A stretch of DNA of 64,000 nucleotides from Actimicrobium sp034313845 (GCF_034313845.1 NZ_JAVIWN010000003.1), one strand, 5' to 3'. Positions 28,069 through 37,744 are shown, numbered from the stretch's first letter. A program made the numbers and translations. Notes: generated by a model not told the origin, from the letters alone.

Positions 28069-28649
28069 TGGACGAGCATCTGACAGAAAGTCGCATCGAT
28101 AGCCGACTGGTCTACGACGGTCATTTCCTGAAGGTCAGGAAGGACACGGTCAGTCTGCCCGATGGCAAACTCACCGGTCGCGAATACATCGTGCATCCGG
28201 GGGCGGTAGTCATCCTGCCGGTGTTCGACGATGGTCGCATCCTGCTTGAGCGACAGTTTCGTTATCCGCTGGACCGGGTTTTCATCGAATATCCTGCCGG
28301 GAAGATTGATGAAGGTGAAGACACGCTGGCTTGTGCCAAGCGTGAATTGCAGGAAGAAACCGGCTACACCGCCACGCATTGGCAGCACCTGTCGACGATC
28401 CATAATGCGATTGCCTATTCGGACGAGCACCTCGAAATTTATCTTGCGCGCGGGTTGATTGCTGGTCCTGACCGGCTTGATGAGGGCGAGTTTCTGGAAA
28501 CCTTTACGGCGACACTGCCGGAGTTGATGGCGTGGGTGCGCGAGGGGAAAATCACGGATGTGAAGACCGTCATCGGGACGTTCTGGTTGGAGAAAATACT
28601 GGCGGGTACCTGGGGTGCGGAAGGTGCTTCGGAGGCTTCGGAGGCTTAG
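28068..28649 (+). CDS. NUDIX hydrolase, ADP-ribose pyrophosphatase-like
   Basis: 193 residues. The Nudix box is complete near residues 81–103: GKIDEGE, then RELQEETGY. The preceding VLERQFRYP-like segment (LLERQFRYPLDRVFIEYPAG) is typical of ADP-ribose/sugar-nucleotide hydrolases of the NudF type. The ATG overlaps the last base of the DUF2818 stop, so it is translated from the end of the nuo transcript. The C-terminus is a short Ala/Glu/Ser run. Confidence 0.88.
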   Translation: MDEHLTESRIDSRLVYDGHFLKVRKDTVSLPDGKLTGREYIVHPGAVVILPVFDDGRILLERQFRYPLDRVFIEYPAGKIDEGEDTLACAKRELQEETGYTATHWQHLSTIHNAIAYSDEHLEIYLARGLIAGPDRLDEGEFLETFTATLPELMAWVREGKITDVKTVIGTFWLEKILAGTWGAEGASEASEA

Positions 28650-28708
28650 GCGGTAGCGGGTTGCTTTCGTTACGGCGGCTGGAATTGGCGGGTGCCTGCG
28701 GGACATTT

Positions 28709-28735
28709 GGTGCAATGCCCTTCGGTTATTGCACC
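28709..28735 (-). repeat. REP-like hairpin, copy 1 of 4
   Basis: A 27-bp imperfect palindrome with arms GGTGCAAT and ATTGCACC around a CCG-AAGG core. On the minus strand it is identical to the copy at 56231. It lies between convergent genes and may act as a bidirectional transcript end. Confidence 0.85.
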
Positions 28736-28768
28736 GACCCTCACCCGTTCGCCGTACCAGGCGACACG

Positions 28769-30448
28769 CTACATGTTCGGATACCCCGGCCCACCCCCCT
28801 CAGGCGTGACCCACACGATATTTTGCGTCGGATCCTTGATGTCGCAGGTTTTGCAATGCACACAGTTCTGCGCATTGATCTGCAAGCGGTCAGCGCCTGC
28901 GTCGGTTTTGACGTACTCATAGACTCCAGCGGGGCAGTAGCGCGCTTCCGGTCCCGCATAACGAGCCAGGTTCACATTGACTGGCACCGCTGCATCTTTC
29001 AGGGTCAGGTGAATCGGCTGGTCTTCCGCATGGTTGGTATTTGATATGAATACCGACGACAGGCGATCGAAGGTCAGCTTGCCATCCGGTTTCGGATAGA
29101 CGATGGGTTTGTAATTGGCCGCCGGTTTCAGACATTCGTGATCGGCATGGGTGTGGCGCAATGTCCAGGGTGCCTTGCCACGGAAAACGAGTTGGTCGAT
29201 GCCGACCATCACGGAACCGGTCAGCAAGCCCTTGCTCATCCACGGCTTGAAGTTGCGCGCGACATGCAATTCTTCATGCAGCCATGACTTTTCAAATGCC
29301 GCCGGATAGCTGCTCAGTTCGTCGAATTGTCGTCCCAGGCCGAGTGCTTCAAAAGCGGCGTCCGCTGCCAGCATGCCGGTCTTCATGGCCGTGTGGCTGC
29401 CCTTGATCCGGCTGGTGTTGAGAAAGCCGGCATCGCAACCGATCAGCACACCACCCGGGAAAGTCAGCTTGGGTAGCGATTGCAGGCCACCGGCAGTGAT
29501 CGCCCGGGCACCGTATGAAATGCGCTTGGCGCCGACAAAGAACTTGCTGATTTCAGGATGGGTCTTATAACGCTGGAATTCTTCGTAGGGCGACAGGTAA
29601 GGATTGGCATAGCCGAGCCCGACCACGTAGCCGACGGCGACCTGGTTGTTTTCGAGGTGGTACAGGAACGAGCCACCGTACGTGTCATTTTCCAGCGGCC
29701 AACCGGCAGAATGCACGACCAGTCCGGGCTGATGCAACTTGGGATCAATTTCCCACAATTCCTTGAGGCCGAGGCCATAGGTCTGAGGATCCTTGCCTTT
29801 GTTGAGCTGGTATTTTTCCATCAGCTGTTTGCCCAGATGGCCGCGTGATCCTTCGGCAAAGAACGTGTACTTCGCGTGCAATTCCATCCCCAGCTGGAAC
29901 GAGGCACTGGCCTGGCCGTGCTTGTCGACACCGAGATTGCCAGTCGCCACACCTTTGACCGAACCATCGTCGTTGTACAGGATTTCTGCAGCCGGAAAGC
30001 CAGGAAAAATTTCCACGCCCAATGCTTCGGCTTGTTGGCCGAGCCAACGCACGACATTGGCCAGCGAGATCACGTAGTTGCCGTGATTCTGAAAACAGCC
30101 CGGCAACATCCAGTTGGGTGTCTTGTAGGATTTTGTTTCGGTCAGGAACAGGAAGCGGTCTTCGGTTACCGGAGTGTTTAACGGTGCACCGAGCTCTTTC
30201 CAGTTCGGCAGCAATTCGTTCATCGCGATCGGATCCATCACGGCACCGGACAGGATGTGCGCGCCTAGCTCCGCGCCCTTCTCGAGTACGCAGACCGTGA
30301 CTTCCGTTCCCTTGGCTGCCGCCAGTTGCTTGAGCCGGATTGCCGCCGACAGACCGGCGGGGCCGCCGCCGATGACGACGACGTCGTACTCCATGGCTTC
30401 GCGCGGTCCATATTGATCAAGCAGGATCTGGTTCTGGTTATGCATCAT
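28769..30448 (-). CDS. Electron-transfer flavoprotein:ubiquinone oxidoreductase
   Basis: 559 residues, an FAD and 4Fe-4S protein on the inner membrane that passes electrons from acyl-CoA dehydrogenases, via ETF, to quinone. FAD loop VVVIGGGPAGLSAAIRL near residues 23–39; cluster cysteines near the C-terminus in YCPAGVYEY and NCVHCKTCDIKDPTQNI. Start at 30448 or 30445 (two adjacent ATGs), after GGTGA. Divergent from the SDR gene. Works with the same quinone pool as complex I. Confidence 0.95.
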   Translation of the reverse strand: MMHNQNQILLDQYGPREAMEYDVVVIGGGPAGLSAAIRLKQLAAAKGTEVTVCVLEKGAELGAHILSGAVMDPIAMNELLPNWKELGAPLNTPVTEDRFLFLTETKSYKTPNWMLPGCFQNHGNYVISLANVVRWLGQQAEALGVEIFPGFPAAEILYNDDGSVKGVATGNLGVDKHGQASASFQLGMELHAKYTFFAEGSRGHLGKQLMEKYQLNKGKDPQTYGLGLKELWEIDPKLHQPGLVVHSAGWPLENDTYGGSFLYHLENNQVAVGYVVGLGYANPYLSPYEEFQRYKTHPEISKFFVGAKRISYGARAITAGGLQSLPKLTFPGGVLIGCDAGFLNTSRIKGSHTAMKTGMLAADAAFEALGLGRQFDELSSYPAAFEKSWLHEELHVARNFKPWMSKGLLTGSVMVGIDQLVFRGKAPWTLRHTHADHECLKPAANYKPIVYPKPDGKLTFDRLSSVFISNTNHAEDQPIHLTLKDAAVPVNVNLARYAGPEARYCPAGVYEYVKTDAGADRLQINAQNCVHCKTCDIKDPTQNIVWVTPEGGGPGYPNM

Positions 30449-30593
30449 TAGGTCACCGTAAATTAGTATTCGAACGAACGTGCTTATTGCCTCGCATTTT
30501 GCACGGGAAAGCGTCTCCTTGCATTCAAATCATGCAGCATTCGTGCAATGATAACGACTCAACCGCAGGAACCTGCTTAACAAGGAGAAATTC

Positions 30594-31370
30594 GTGGGCA
30601 TTGAAGTTAATTTTGAAGGCAAGATCGCATTAGTTACCGGCGCATCCAGTGGCCTCGGCGCACGTTTCGCCAAAGTACTGGCGCAGGCTGGTGCGCAGGT
30701 CGTACTGGCATCGCGACGCGTCGATCGCCTCAAAGAACTGCGCGCCGAAATCGAAGCCGATGGTGGCGCAGCCCATGTGGTTGCGTTGGACGTGACTGAT
30801 TATGCCAGCATTAAGTCCGCCATCGCTCATGCCGAAACCGAGGCGGGTCCGATCGACATTCTGGTTAATAATTCGGGCGTGTCGACGACCCAGCGCCTGA
30901 TCGATGTGACGCCGGAAGATTATGCGTACGTGATGGATACCAATCAGCGCGGTGCTTTTTTCGTGGCACAGGAAGCGGCTAAACGGATGATTGCGCGTGC
31001 CAAAGGTGACCCGAAATTGCAGCACCGGATCATCAATATTGCGTCGGTAGCCGGTTTGCGCGTGTTGCCACAAATCGGCATTTATTGCATGAGCAAATCC
31101 GCCGTCGTGCACATGACCAAATCAATGGCCATCGAGTGGGGACGCTATGGCATCAACGTCAATGCGATTTGCCCGGGCTACATCAGCACAGAGATCAACG
31201 AAGAGCATTTCCGGGGTGAACATGGTCAGCAATTGCTGGCGACGTTACCGCGTAAGCGCGTCGGCAAGCCGCAAGACCTTGATGGCTTGCTGTTGCTGCT
31301 GGCGTCCGAAGAATCGCATTTCATCAACGGTGCGATCATGACCGCCGACGACGGCATGAGCGCGATGTAA
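30594..31370 (+). CDS. Short-chain dehydrogenase/reductase (SDR)
   Basis: 258 residues, classical SDR. Cofactor loop TGASSGLGARFA near residues 15–26, NNSGVS near 93, the catalytic Tyr and Lys in YCMSKSA near 164–168, with the active Ser upstream in NIASVAGL. GTG start after AAGGAG. The basic residues after the first strand (ASRRVDRL) suggest NADP(H). Substrate unknown; the neighbouring fatty-acid and ketone genes make a 3-hydroxyacyl substrate possible. Confidence 0.88.
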   Translation: MGIEVNFEGKIALVTGASSGLGARFAKVLAQAGAQVVLASRRVDRLKELRAEIEADGGAAHVVALDVTDYASIKSAIAHAETEAGPIDILVNNSGVSTTQRLIDVTPEDYAYVMDTNQRGAFFVAQEAAKRMIARAKGDPKLQHRIINIASVAGLRVLPQIGIYCMSKSAVVHMTKSMAIEWGRYGINVNAICPGYISTEINEEHFRGEHGQQLLATLPRKRVGKPQDLDGLLLLLASEESHFINGAIMTADDGMSAM

Positions 31371-31520
31371 CCGGCGCTGCCGACGACCACTGCGTTGTAA
31401 TCAGCGCGTCGAAGAGGGTGTCGGTGCGTGCACGCCAAGCTGGTGGCGGATGCGATCCGATCCTGATGCGGGGTCATTCACTATGCTGCGTTGCGGTAAG
31501 AGAATGACTGTCCGTCTAAC

Positions 31521-31784
31521 TCAATGCATGCCGGTCATCATGTTCATCTTTGGCTGACCGTCCTGACGTTCAAGGTCATGCATCCGGTTTTCGAGGTCCG
31601 CGATGGAGGTGGACTGTGCCAGATACTCATCCTGCTGCTTGCGCTGGTGTTCGTCGAAACTCTCGGACATGGTGTTGAGCATGTCAGAGGCATGATTCAC
31701 TATGGATTGACCCAACGCGGCAATCGCGTGAGAAACAGATTGGGTAAAGCCGACAAATTGGGAAGTATGTTGCAAGGTGCTCAT
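31521..31784 (-). CDS. Small DUF3563-like protein
   Basis: 87 residues, soluble and largely helical. The C-terminal part (about 45–75: DEYLAQSTSIADLENRMHDL) matches the DUF3563 pattern of short proteins common in Burkholderiales, where an YLA...DLE.RM motif is conserved. The N-terminal half (SVSHAIAALGQSIVNHASDM) is amphipathic. AAGGAG precedes the ATG, so it is probably translated. Function unknown. The next gene on the same strand, upstream, faces away by 99 bases from a PAS-LuxR gene. Confidence 0.7.
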   Translation of the reverse strand: MSTLQHTSQFVGFTQSVSHAIAALGQSIVNHASDMLNTMSESFDEHQRKQQDEYLAQSTSIADLENRMHDLERQDGQPKMNMMTGMH

Positions 31785-31883
31785 GGAAAACTCCTTAGTG
31801 TGATGAGACTGCTTTAATGCTGCAGTGCGTTATCACTATAGGAGGTCCACGCAGTGATCGCCAATTGTGATTGGTGATAGCTG

Positions 31884-32480
31884 TTATTCGCTATTTGCAT
31901 GCAGCGAGAGGTTGCTGCCTGCATCGGCGGTGCCGAGCAGGTGATGCACCAGTTCTCCGGACGTTGCAGCGGAAAATTTCTTCATTAATTTTGCCCGATG
32001 CATTTCAACTGTTCGCGGGCTCATGCCGATCTGGCGCGCAATGATCTTGCTGGTTTTGCCTTCGACCAGCAGTGCAGCAATTTCGCGTTCGCGCGGTGTC
32101 AGTTTGGTGGTGACCTTGCGTTTTTCGCTGAGGTCTTCAAAGGTCCAGATGCCGGCGGCATGGGGGTCGTCGTCGACCAGACCGCGTCCGCTGACACGGC
32201 ACCAGAACAATTCATCGTTGGCACGCTTCATGATCCGCTCGTCCGTGTACGAGCCGCGTTCGCTCATGATCGGTACGATACGCAGCCCGGTACGCTCGAA
32301 TTCCTCGATGCTAGGATAGAGAATCTGAAACGATTGCTCCGCCAGTTGTTCCGGCAGATAGCCAAACATGGCTGCCAGCGAAGGGTTGGCAGTATGGATG
32401 ATGCGACGTTTGGAAACACACAGGCCGACCGGCGCATGGTGAAAGATCAGCGCGTAATCAATGGAAGGGTCGTTGTTCAT
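31884..32480 (-). CDS. PAS domain–LuxR family transcriptional regulator
   Basis: 198 residues. PAS domain at about 1–115 (HHAPVGLCVSKRRIIHTANP, later the PAC-like WTFEDLSEKR) and a LuxR/FixJ helix-turn-helix at about 127–185 (LTPREREIAALLVEGKTSK, then SPRTVEMHRAKLMKKF). No receiver domain, so it probably senses a ligand or redox state directly. The start at 32480 is chosen because the PAS domain begins there; the longer frame runs into the divergent scoA region. Its divergent placement suggests control of scoAB. Confidence 0.85.
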   Translation of the reverse strand: MNNDPSIDYALIFHHAPVGLCVSKRRIIHTANPSLAAMFGYLPEQLAEQSFQILYPSIEEFERTGLRIVPIMSERGSYTDERIMKRANDELFWCRVSGRGLVDDDPHAAGIWTFEDLSEKRKVTTKLTPREREIAALLVEGKTSKIIARQIGMSPRTVEMHRAKLMKKFSAATSGELVHHLLGTADAGSNLSLHANSE

Positions 32481-32604
32481 CTGGTCATTGTATTTTTTGA
32501 ATCTGCAAAGTATTTTTACGGTATTGTGCCCGATTGCGTCACACAATATGCTGGCCAGCCCGGTAACTTGTGTGCTGGTCCTTACCTTCATGAAAAGGCT
32601 AGTT

Positions 32605-33303
32605 ATGAAAAAAGTGTATCCCGATGCAGCCAGCGCGCTCGCCGGTGTGGTCAAGGATGGTCAGATCATCGCCGTCGGCGGCTTCGGTCTGTGCGGCATC
32701 CCGGAAGCCCTGATCGCCGCCTTGCGCGATTCCGGCGTAACCAATCTGACCGCGATTTCAAACAACGCCGGTGTCGACGGCTTTGGCCTGGGCCAGTTGC
32801 TCGCCACGCGCCAGATCAAAAAAATGATCGCCTCGTATGTCGGCGAGAACAAGGAATTTGAGCGTCAGTACCTGGCCGGCGAACTCGAACTGGAATTCAC
32901 TCCGCAAGGCACGCTGGCAGAAAAGCTGCGGGCTGGCGGCTCCGGTATCCCGGCCTTTTTCACCAAGACCGGCGTCGGCACCCTCGTTGCCGAGGGCAAG
33001 GACATCCGCGAATTCGATGGTGAACAATACGTGATGGAGCGTTCGCTGGTGGCCGATGTGTCGCTGGTCAAAGCCTGGAAAGCCGATCGCGCTGGCAATC
33101 TGGTGTACCGCAAGACAGCCCGCAACTTCAATCCGAACGTCGCGATGGCCGGCAAGATCACCATCGTCGAAGTTGAAGAACTGGTCGAGATCGGCGAGAT
33201 CGATCCGGACCAAGTGCACACGCCCAGCATTTTCGTGCACCGCATCGTGGTCAATGCCACGCCCGAAAAACGGATCGAACAACGCACGGTACGTGCACAG
33301 TAA
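32605..33303 (+). CDS. scoA: Succinyl-CoA:3-ketoacid CoA transferase, subunit A
   Basis: 232 residues, alpha subunit of the enzyme that moves CoA from succinyl-CoA to acetoacetate in ketone-body and short-chain acid use. The N-terminal VGGFGLCGIPEALI and AISNNAGVDGFGLG loops are typical. The start at 32605 follows AAAAGG; an in-frame ATG at 32590 is the alternative. Pairs with scoB, 13 bases on. Confidence 0.93.
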   Translation: MKKVYPDAASALAGVVKDGQIIAVGGFGLCGIPEALIAALRDSGVTNLTAISNNAGVDGFGLGQLLATRQIKKMIASYVGENKEFERQYLAGELELEFTPQGTLAEKLRAGGSGIPAFFTKTGVGTLVAEGKDIREFDGEQYVMERSLVADVSLVKAWKADRAGNLVYRKTARNFNPNVAMAGKITIVEVEELVEIGEIDPDQVHTPSIFVHRIVVNATPEKRIEQRTVRAQ

Positions 33304-33316
33304 GCGGAGAACGAAC

Positions 33317-33970
33317 ATGGCATGGACTCGTGAACAAATGGCTGCGCGTGCAGCGCAGGAATTGCAGGATGGCTTTTACGTCAACCTCGGCATCGGCTTG
33401 CCGACGATGGTGGCCAACTACGTACCAAGCGGTATCGAAGTGTCGCTGCAATCCGAAAACGGCTTGCTTGGCATCGGTCCTTTTCCGACCGACGATCAGG
33501 TTGATCCCGACCTGATCAACGCCGGCAAACAGACCGTGACGTCGCTGCCGGGCTCGTCGTATTTCAGCTCGGCGGATTCGTTCGCAATGATCCGTGGCGG
33601 CAAGATCAACCTGGCGATCCTCGGTGCGATGCAGGTGTCCGAAACCGGTGACCTGGCGAACTGGATGATCCCCGGCAAAATGGTCAAGGGCATGGGCGGT
33701 GCGATGGACCTGGTCGCAGGCGTCAAGCGCGTCGTGCTGTTGATGGAACATGTGGCCAAGGCCAAGGACGGCACGACCTCGCACAAGATTCTCAAGAAGT
33801 GCGATCTGCCCTTGACTGGCGTCGGCGTGGTTGACCGCATCATCACCGATTTGTGCGTCATCGACGTGACGCCGGACGGCCTGAAGCTGATCGAACTGGC
33901 ACCGGATGTGACGGTGGCTGAGGTGGTGGAAAAGACGGGTGTGAAGCTTGATGTGAGTGCGGTGTCCTGA
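33317..33970 (+). CDS. scoB: Succinyl-CoA:3-ketoacid CoA transferase, subunit B
   Basis: 217 residues, catalytic beta subunit. The glutamate that forms the CoA thioester is Glu47 in SENGLLGIGPFP. GKMVKGMGGAMDLVAGVKRV and the C-terminal VTPDGLKLIELAPDVT are conserved. The start at 33317 follows GCGGAGA; the longer frame overlaps scoA. A terminator follows. Confidence 0.95.
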   Translation: MAWTREQMAARAAQELQDGFYVNLGIGLPTMVANYVPSGIEVSLQSENGLLGIGPFPTDDQVDPDLINAGKQTVTSLPGSSYFSSADSFAMIRGGKINLAILGAMQVSETGDLANWMIPGKMVKGMGGAMDLVAGVKRVVLLMEHVAKAKDGTTSHKILKKCDLPLTGVGVVDRIITDLCVIDVTPDGLKLIELAPDVTVAEVVEKTGVKLDVSAVS

Positions 33971-33992
33971 GATTGAGCATGGTGACGCAGAG

Positions 33993-34015
33993 ACCCGGGC
34001 AACCGGGTTTTTTTT
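33993..34015 (+). terminator. Terminator after scoB
   Basis: ACCCGG and CCGGGT pair around GCAA and are followed by a T-run. Confidence 0.88.
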
Positions 34016-34131
34016 CGCGTGAAAGAAAATTGCACGCAATTAATTGGCGCACTATCCTTCTTCTGTGCCTGCATGGCGCACAGGTTCCGCTCGACCGGTA
34101 AAATGAAGAAACTGTAACCACAGGAGCTGCC

Positions 34132-35007
34132 ATGCCAGAAGCCCGACTCAACCATGTTCAATGTCTTTCGCCCACCGGTCTGCACCGGATGGCCTACAAG
34201 GAGTGGGGCGATCCGCATAATCGTCGTGTGCTGGTGTGCGTGCATGGCGTGACGCGCGTATCGGACGACTTCGACCAGATGGCAGCAGCATTAAGTACTA
34301 CCTGGCGGGTGGTTTGCCCGGACATTGTCGGCCGCGGGCGCTCCGGCCGGTTGCTCGATCCACGCCATTATCAGGTGCCGCAATACGTGGCGGATATCGT
34401 GACCTTGCTGGCGCGTCTTGATGCCGAAACGCTCGACTGGTTCGGTACTTCGATGGGCGGGTTGATCGGTCTCGGACTGGCGGGGTTGCCTGACAATCCG
34501 GTGCATCGCCTGATCCTCAACGACATCGGTCCAACGCTCAACCCGGCCGCGCTGTCGCGCATCGGTGACTACATCGGGCAGGATCTGCGTTTCGCTACCT
34601 TCGACGAAGGTGCGAGTTACATCAAATCGATTTCGCTGCCGTTCGGTCCGCACAGCGACGCCCAATGGCACAAACTGGCTAGCGACGTGCTGCGCCAGAA
34701 CGCTGATGGCCAGTGGGTTCGCCACTATGATCTGGCTCTGGCTGTGCCGTTCCAGACGGCGACCGAGGAATCAACCCGACAAGGCGAGGCCTTGCTCTGG
34801 CAGGCGTATGATGCCGTGCGTTGCCCGACCCTGCTGGTGCGCGGAGCCCAATCGGATTTGTTGTCACCGGCGACCGCGCTGGAAATGACGCAGCGCGGAC
34901 CGAAGGCACAGCTTGTCGAGCTGGAAGGAATCGGCCATGCGCCGACCTTTGTCCAGCCTGACCAGATCGCACTGGTGCGGGAATTTTTACTTGGCCATCC
35001 GGCCTGA
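34132..35007 (+). CDS. Alpha/beta-fold hydrolase
   Basis: 291 residues, serine hydrolase. Oxyanion HG motif (VCVHGVTRVSDDFDQ), nucleophile elbow GTSMGG with Ser107, the acid in RGAQSDLLS and the His of GIGHAPTF complete the triad. The substrate cannot be read from sequence. It is followed closely by ridA and relA on the same strand, so the three may share a transcript. ACAGGAG precedes the start. Confidence 0.88.
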   Translation: MPEARLNHVQCLSPTGLHRMAYKEWGDPHNRRVLVCVHGVTRVSDDFDQMAAALSTTWRVVCPDIVGRGRSGRLLDPRHYQVPQYVADIVTLLARLDAETLDWFGTSMGGLIGLGLAGLPDNPVHRLILNDIGPTLNPAALSRIGDYIGQDLRFATFDEGASYIKSISLPFGPHSDAQWHKLASDVLRQNADGQWVRHYDLALAVPFQTATEESTRQGEALLWQAYDAVRCPTLLVRGAQSDLLSPATALEMTQRGPKAQLVELEGIGHAPTFVQPDQIALVREFLLGHPA

Positions 35008-35033
35008 TACAGCTTCATCAACCATTCAACACC

Positions 35034-35384
35034 ATGACCATACAGCGCTTGCATGTCGGCCTCACGTTATCCGAAGTCGCAATCCATCGCGGCACCATTT
35101 ATCTGGCCGGCCAGGTGGCCGATGACACAACGCAGGATATCGCCGGTCAGACCCGTGAAGTGCTGGGTCACATCGACCGGTTGTTGCAGGAGGCGGGCAG
35201 TGACCGCAGTCGAATTCTGATGTGCCAGATTTACTTGCCCGACCTGGCCGATTTTGCCGCGATGAATACGGTCTGGAACGATTGGGTCACGCCCGGTCAG
35301 ACACCGCCGCGCGCGACGGTTCAGGCCACGCTGGCCAATCCGGCATGGCGAATTGAAGTGGTCGTTACTGCCGCTCAAAAATAA
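35034..35384 (+). CDS. RidA/YjgF/YER057c-family protein
   Basis: 116 residues. The family deaminates reactive enamines/imines produced by PLP enzymes such as threonine dehydratase. The key arginine is visible in TPPRATVQATLANPAWRIE. Sequence departs from true RidA at the N-terminus, so a related subgroup is likely. 26 bases after the hydrolase, 14 bases before relA. Confidence 0.85.
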   Translation: MTIQRLHVGLTLSEVAIHRGTIYLAGQVADDTTQDIAGQTREVLGHIDRLLQEAGSDRSRILMCQIYLPDLADFAAMNTVWNDWVTPGQTPPRATVQATLANPAWRIEVVVTAAQK

Positions 35385-35398
35385 GGCAATCGCGTTCG

Positions 35399-37672
35399 AT
35401 GGTTTCTTCTCTCGCCCTCTCGGGTATGGCACAGCGCGAACTGGCATCCGATCTCAATGAGGTTGATGCACAGCGCATTGCCGACGTGCTCGCGTTTGTC
35501 GAGCCGGTGTACACCGGCCGCACCGTCGTAACCGGTCAGGATGCGTGCGCATTTTCGGTCGGCGTTGCTACCACGCTGGCCTCGTTGCAGACCGATGCCG
35601 ACACCCGCATCGCGGCGCTGCTGTTCGAACTGCCGGTACTCGATCCGCTGCTGGCCGGGCAGATCGAAACGCGCTTCGGCAAGGAAGTCGCCGTCTTCGT
35701 CGAGGACGTGCGGCAAATGATGCGTTTGCATGAACTGACCTTCGGCCAGCAAGAAGTCGGACGTGGCAAGAACGCCGCGCAGCAAGCTGCCGCCCAGCTC
35801 GAAACCTTGCGCAAGATGCTGCTGGCGATGGCGTCCGACATGCGTGTCGTGCTGGTCCGGCTGGCATCACGCACCACGACCTTGCGCTATTTTGCCGAGC
35901 AACGCATTGATACCGAACAGACTTACCGCTATGCACGCGAAACGCTGGATCTGTACGCGCCGCTGGCAAACCGGCTCGGCGTGTGGCAGCTCAAATGGGA
36001 AATGGAAGATCTGTCGTTCCGTTTCCTGGAGCCGACGGCGTACAAGCAAATTGCGCGCATGCTCGAGGAAAAACGCATCGGTCGCGAGACCTTTGTCGCC
36101 TCTGCCATCTTGCGCCTGCAGTCGGAACTGGCCAGCGCCGGGATCGAGGCCGACGTCTTTGGCCGGCCCAAGCACATCTACAGCATCTGGAACAAGATGC
36201 GCGGCAAGTCCATCGATTTCTCGTCGCTGCATGACGTGCGGGCCTTTCGCGTCATCGTCGAGGATGTCAAAACCTGCTACGCGGTGCTCGGTATCGTGCA
36301 TGACAACTGGGTACCGGTGCCGGAAGAGTTCGACGATTACATCGCGCGACCCAAGCCCAACGGGTACCAGTCGCTGCACACGATCGTGATGGCGGAAGAC
36401 GGCCGTCCGCTCGAAGTCCAGATCCGCACAAAGGAAATGCATTACTTCGCCGAATATGGCGTGGCGGCACACTGGCGCTACAAGGAAAGTGGCGGCTCGC
36501 ATTTCGCGGCCCAGAAGTACGATGAAAAAATCGCCTGGTTGCGCCAGCTGCTGGCATGGAAAAGCGATGTCGCCGACAGCGTGGTCGCGCAGGACGATAC
36601 GATGCGGCGCGAGTGGGTCGACAAGCTCAAATCGGCCACACTGGACGACCGCATCTATGTGCTCACGCCGCAGGCACGGGTTATCGAATTACCCAGCGGT
36701 GCCACACCGATTGACTTTGCTTATCACCTGCACAGCGATGTCGGCCATCGCTGTCGTGGCGCGCGCGTCGATGGGGCGATGGTGCCGCTCAATACCGCGC
36801 TCAGGAACGGTCAGACAGTCGAAATCATTACCGCCCGTGGTGCCAGCGTGGCGCTCGGCGCAGCCGGCCCGTCGCGCGACTGGCTCAGTCCCGGTTATGC
36901 GGTCAGTGCACGCACGCGTGCCAAGGTGCGCGCCTGGTTCAATGCCATCGCGCAGGAAGAAACCTTGTCCAGCGGACGTGGCCTGATCGAAAAAACCTTG
37001 CAGCGCGAAGGCAAGACCGCCGTTAACCTCGAGGAGTTGGCGCACAAGCTGGGTTTCCTGAAGCCTGATGATCTGTATCTGGCCGTTGGCAAGGACCAAT
37101 TCAGCCTGCGTCATGTCGAGCAAGTCTTGCACGCCGACGAGGCGGGCAGGACCGTTCAGAAAAATGCCACGCCCGACCATGTCGTTGTGCCCAAGCGCGA
37201 GAGTGCATCGAGCGTCGTCAAGGGAGCCAAGACCGGGGTGCTGGTCGTCGGTACCGATGGCTTGCTGACGCAGTTGGCGAAATGCTGCAAGCCGGCACCG
37301 CCGGACGCTATCGTCGGCTTTGTCACGCGCGGCAAGGGGATTTCGATTCATCGTGCCGACTGCAAGAATTTCGTCGAGATGCAGGTCCAGACGCCTGAGC
37401 GCGTGATCCAGACAAGCTGGGGCAGCGCTGCGGCCGAAACGGTGTATCCGGTCGATATCTTTGTGATGGCCGGTGACCGCCAAGGCTTGCTGCGTGATAT
37501 CTCCGAAGTCTTTCTGCGCGAGAAAATTAATGTGGTCGGGGTCAGTACGCAAAGTGCGAAAGGGCACGCACGCATGGCGTTCACTGCCGAGATCGCCTCG
37601 ACCGCGCAGTTGATGAAAGCCTTGTCAGTGATCCGCGAGGTCGATGGCGTGATGGAAGTGCGGCGCGCCTAG
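35399..37672 (+). CDS. relA: (p)ppGpp synthetase RelA
   Basis: 757 residues. Ribosome-associated GTP pyrophosphokinase of the stringent response. The N-terminal HD hydrolase domain lacks the HD pair, as in monofunctional RelA. The synthetase domain carries EEFDDYIARPKPNGYQSLHT near residue 308; the acidic EFDD marks a RelA-type synthetase rather than the RVKD of SpoT. A TGS domain begins near 417 (DRIYVLTPQARVIELPSGAT), a zinc-finger-like CC near 625, and a C-terminal ACT domain near 681–757. Confidence 0.95.
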   Translation: MVSSLALSGMAQRELASDLNEVDAQRIADVLAFVEPVYTGRTVVTGQDACAFSVGVATTLASLQTDADTRIAALLFELPVLDPLLAGQIETRFGKEVAVFVEDVRQMMRLHELTFGQQEVGRGKNAAQQAAAQLETLRKMLLAMASDMRVVLVRLASRTTTLRYFAEQRIDTEQTYRYARETLDLYAPLANRLGVWQLKWEMEDLSFRFLEPTAYKQIARMLEEKRIGRETFVASAILRLQSELASAGIEADVFGRPKHIYSIWNKMRGKSIDFSSLHDVRAFRVIVEDVKTCYAVLGIVHDNWVPVPEEFDDYIARPKPNGYQSLHTIVMAEDGRPLEVQIRTKEMHYFAEYGVAAHWRYKESGGSHFAAQKYDEKIAWLRQLLAWKSDVADSVVAQDDTMRREWVDKLKSATLDDRIYVLTPQARVIELPSGATPIDFAYHLHSDVGHRCRGARVDGAMVPLNTALRNGQTVEIITARGASVALGAAGPSRDWLSPGYAVSARTRAKVRAWFNAIAQEETLSSGRGLIEKTLQREGKTAVNLEELAHKLGFLKPDDLYLAVGKDQFSLRHVEQVLHADEAGRTVQKNATPDHVVVPKRESASSVVKGAKTGVLVVGTDGLLTQLAKCCKPAPPDAIVGFVTRGKGISIHRADCKNFVEMQVQTPERVIQTSWGSAAAETVYPVDIFVMAGDRQGLLRDISEVFLREKINVVGVSTQSAKGHARMAFTAEIASTAQLMKALSVIREVDGVMEVRRA

Positions 37673-37744
37673 GTTGCGCAACAGCAGATCACCAGCGCGG
37701 CGCAATGAAAATCAAACCGATTTATCGATTCTGGAAAAACAGGC

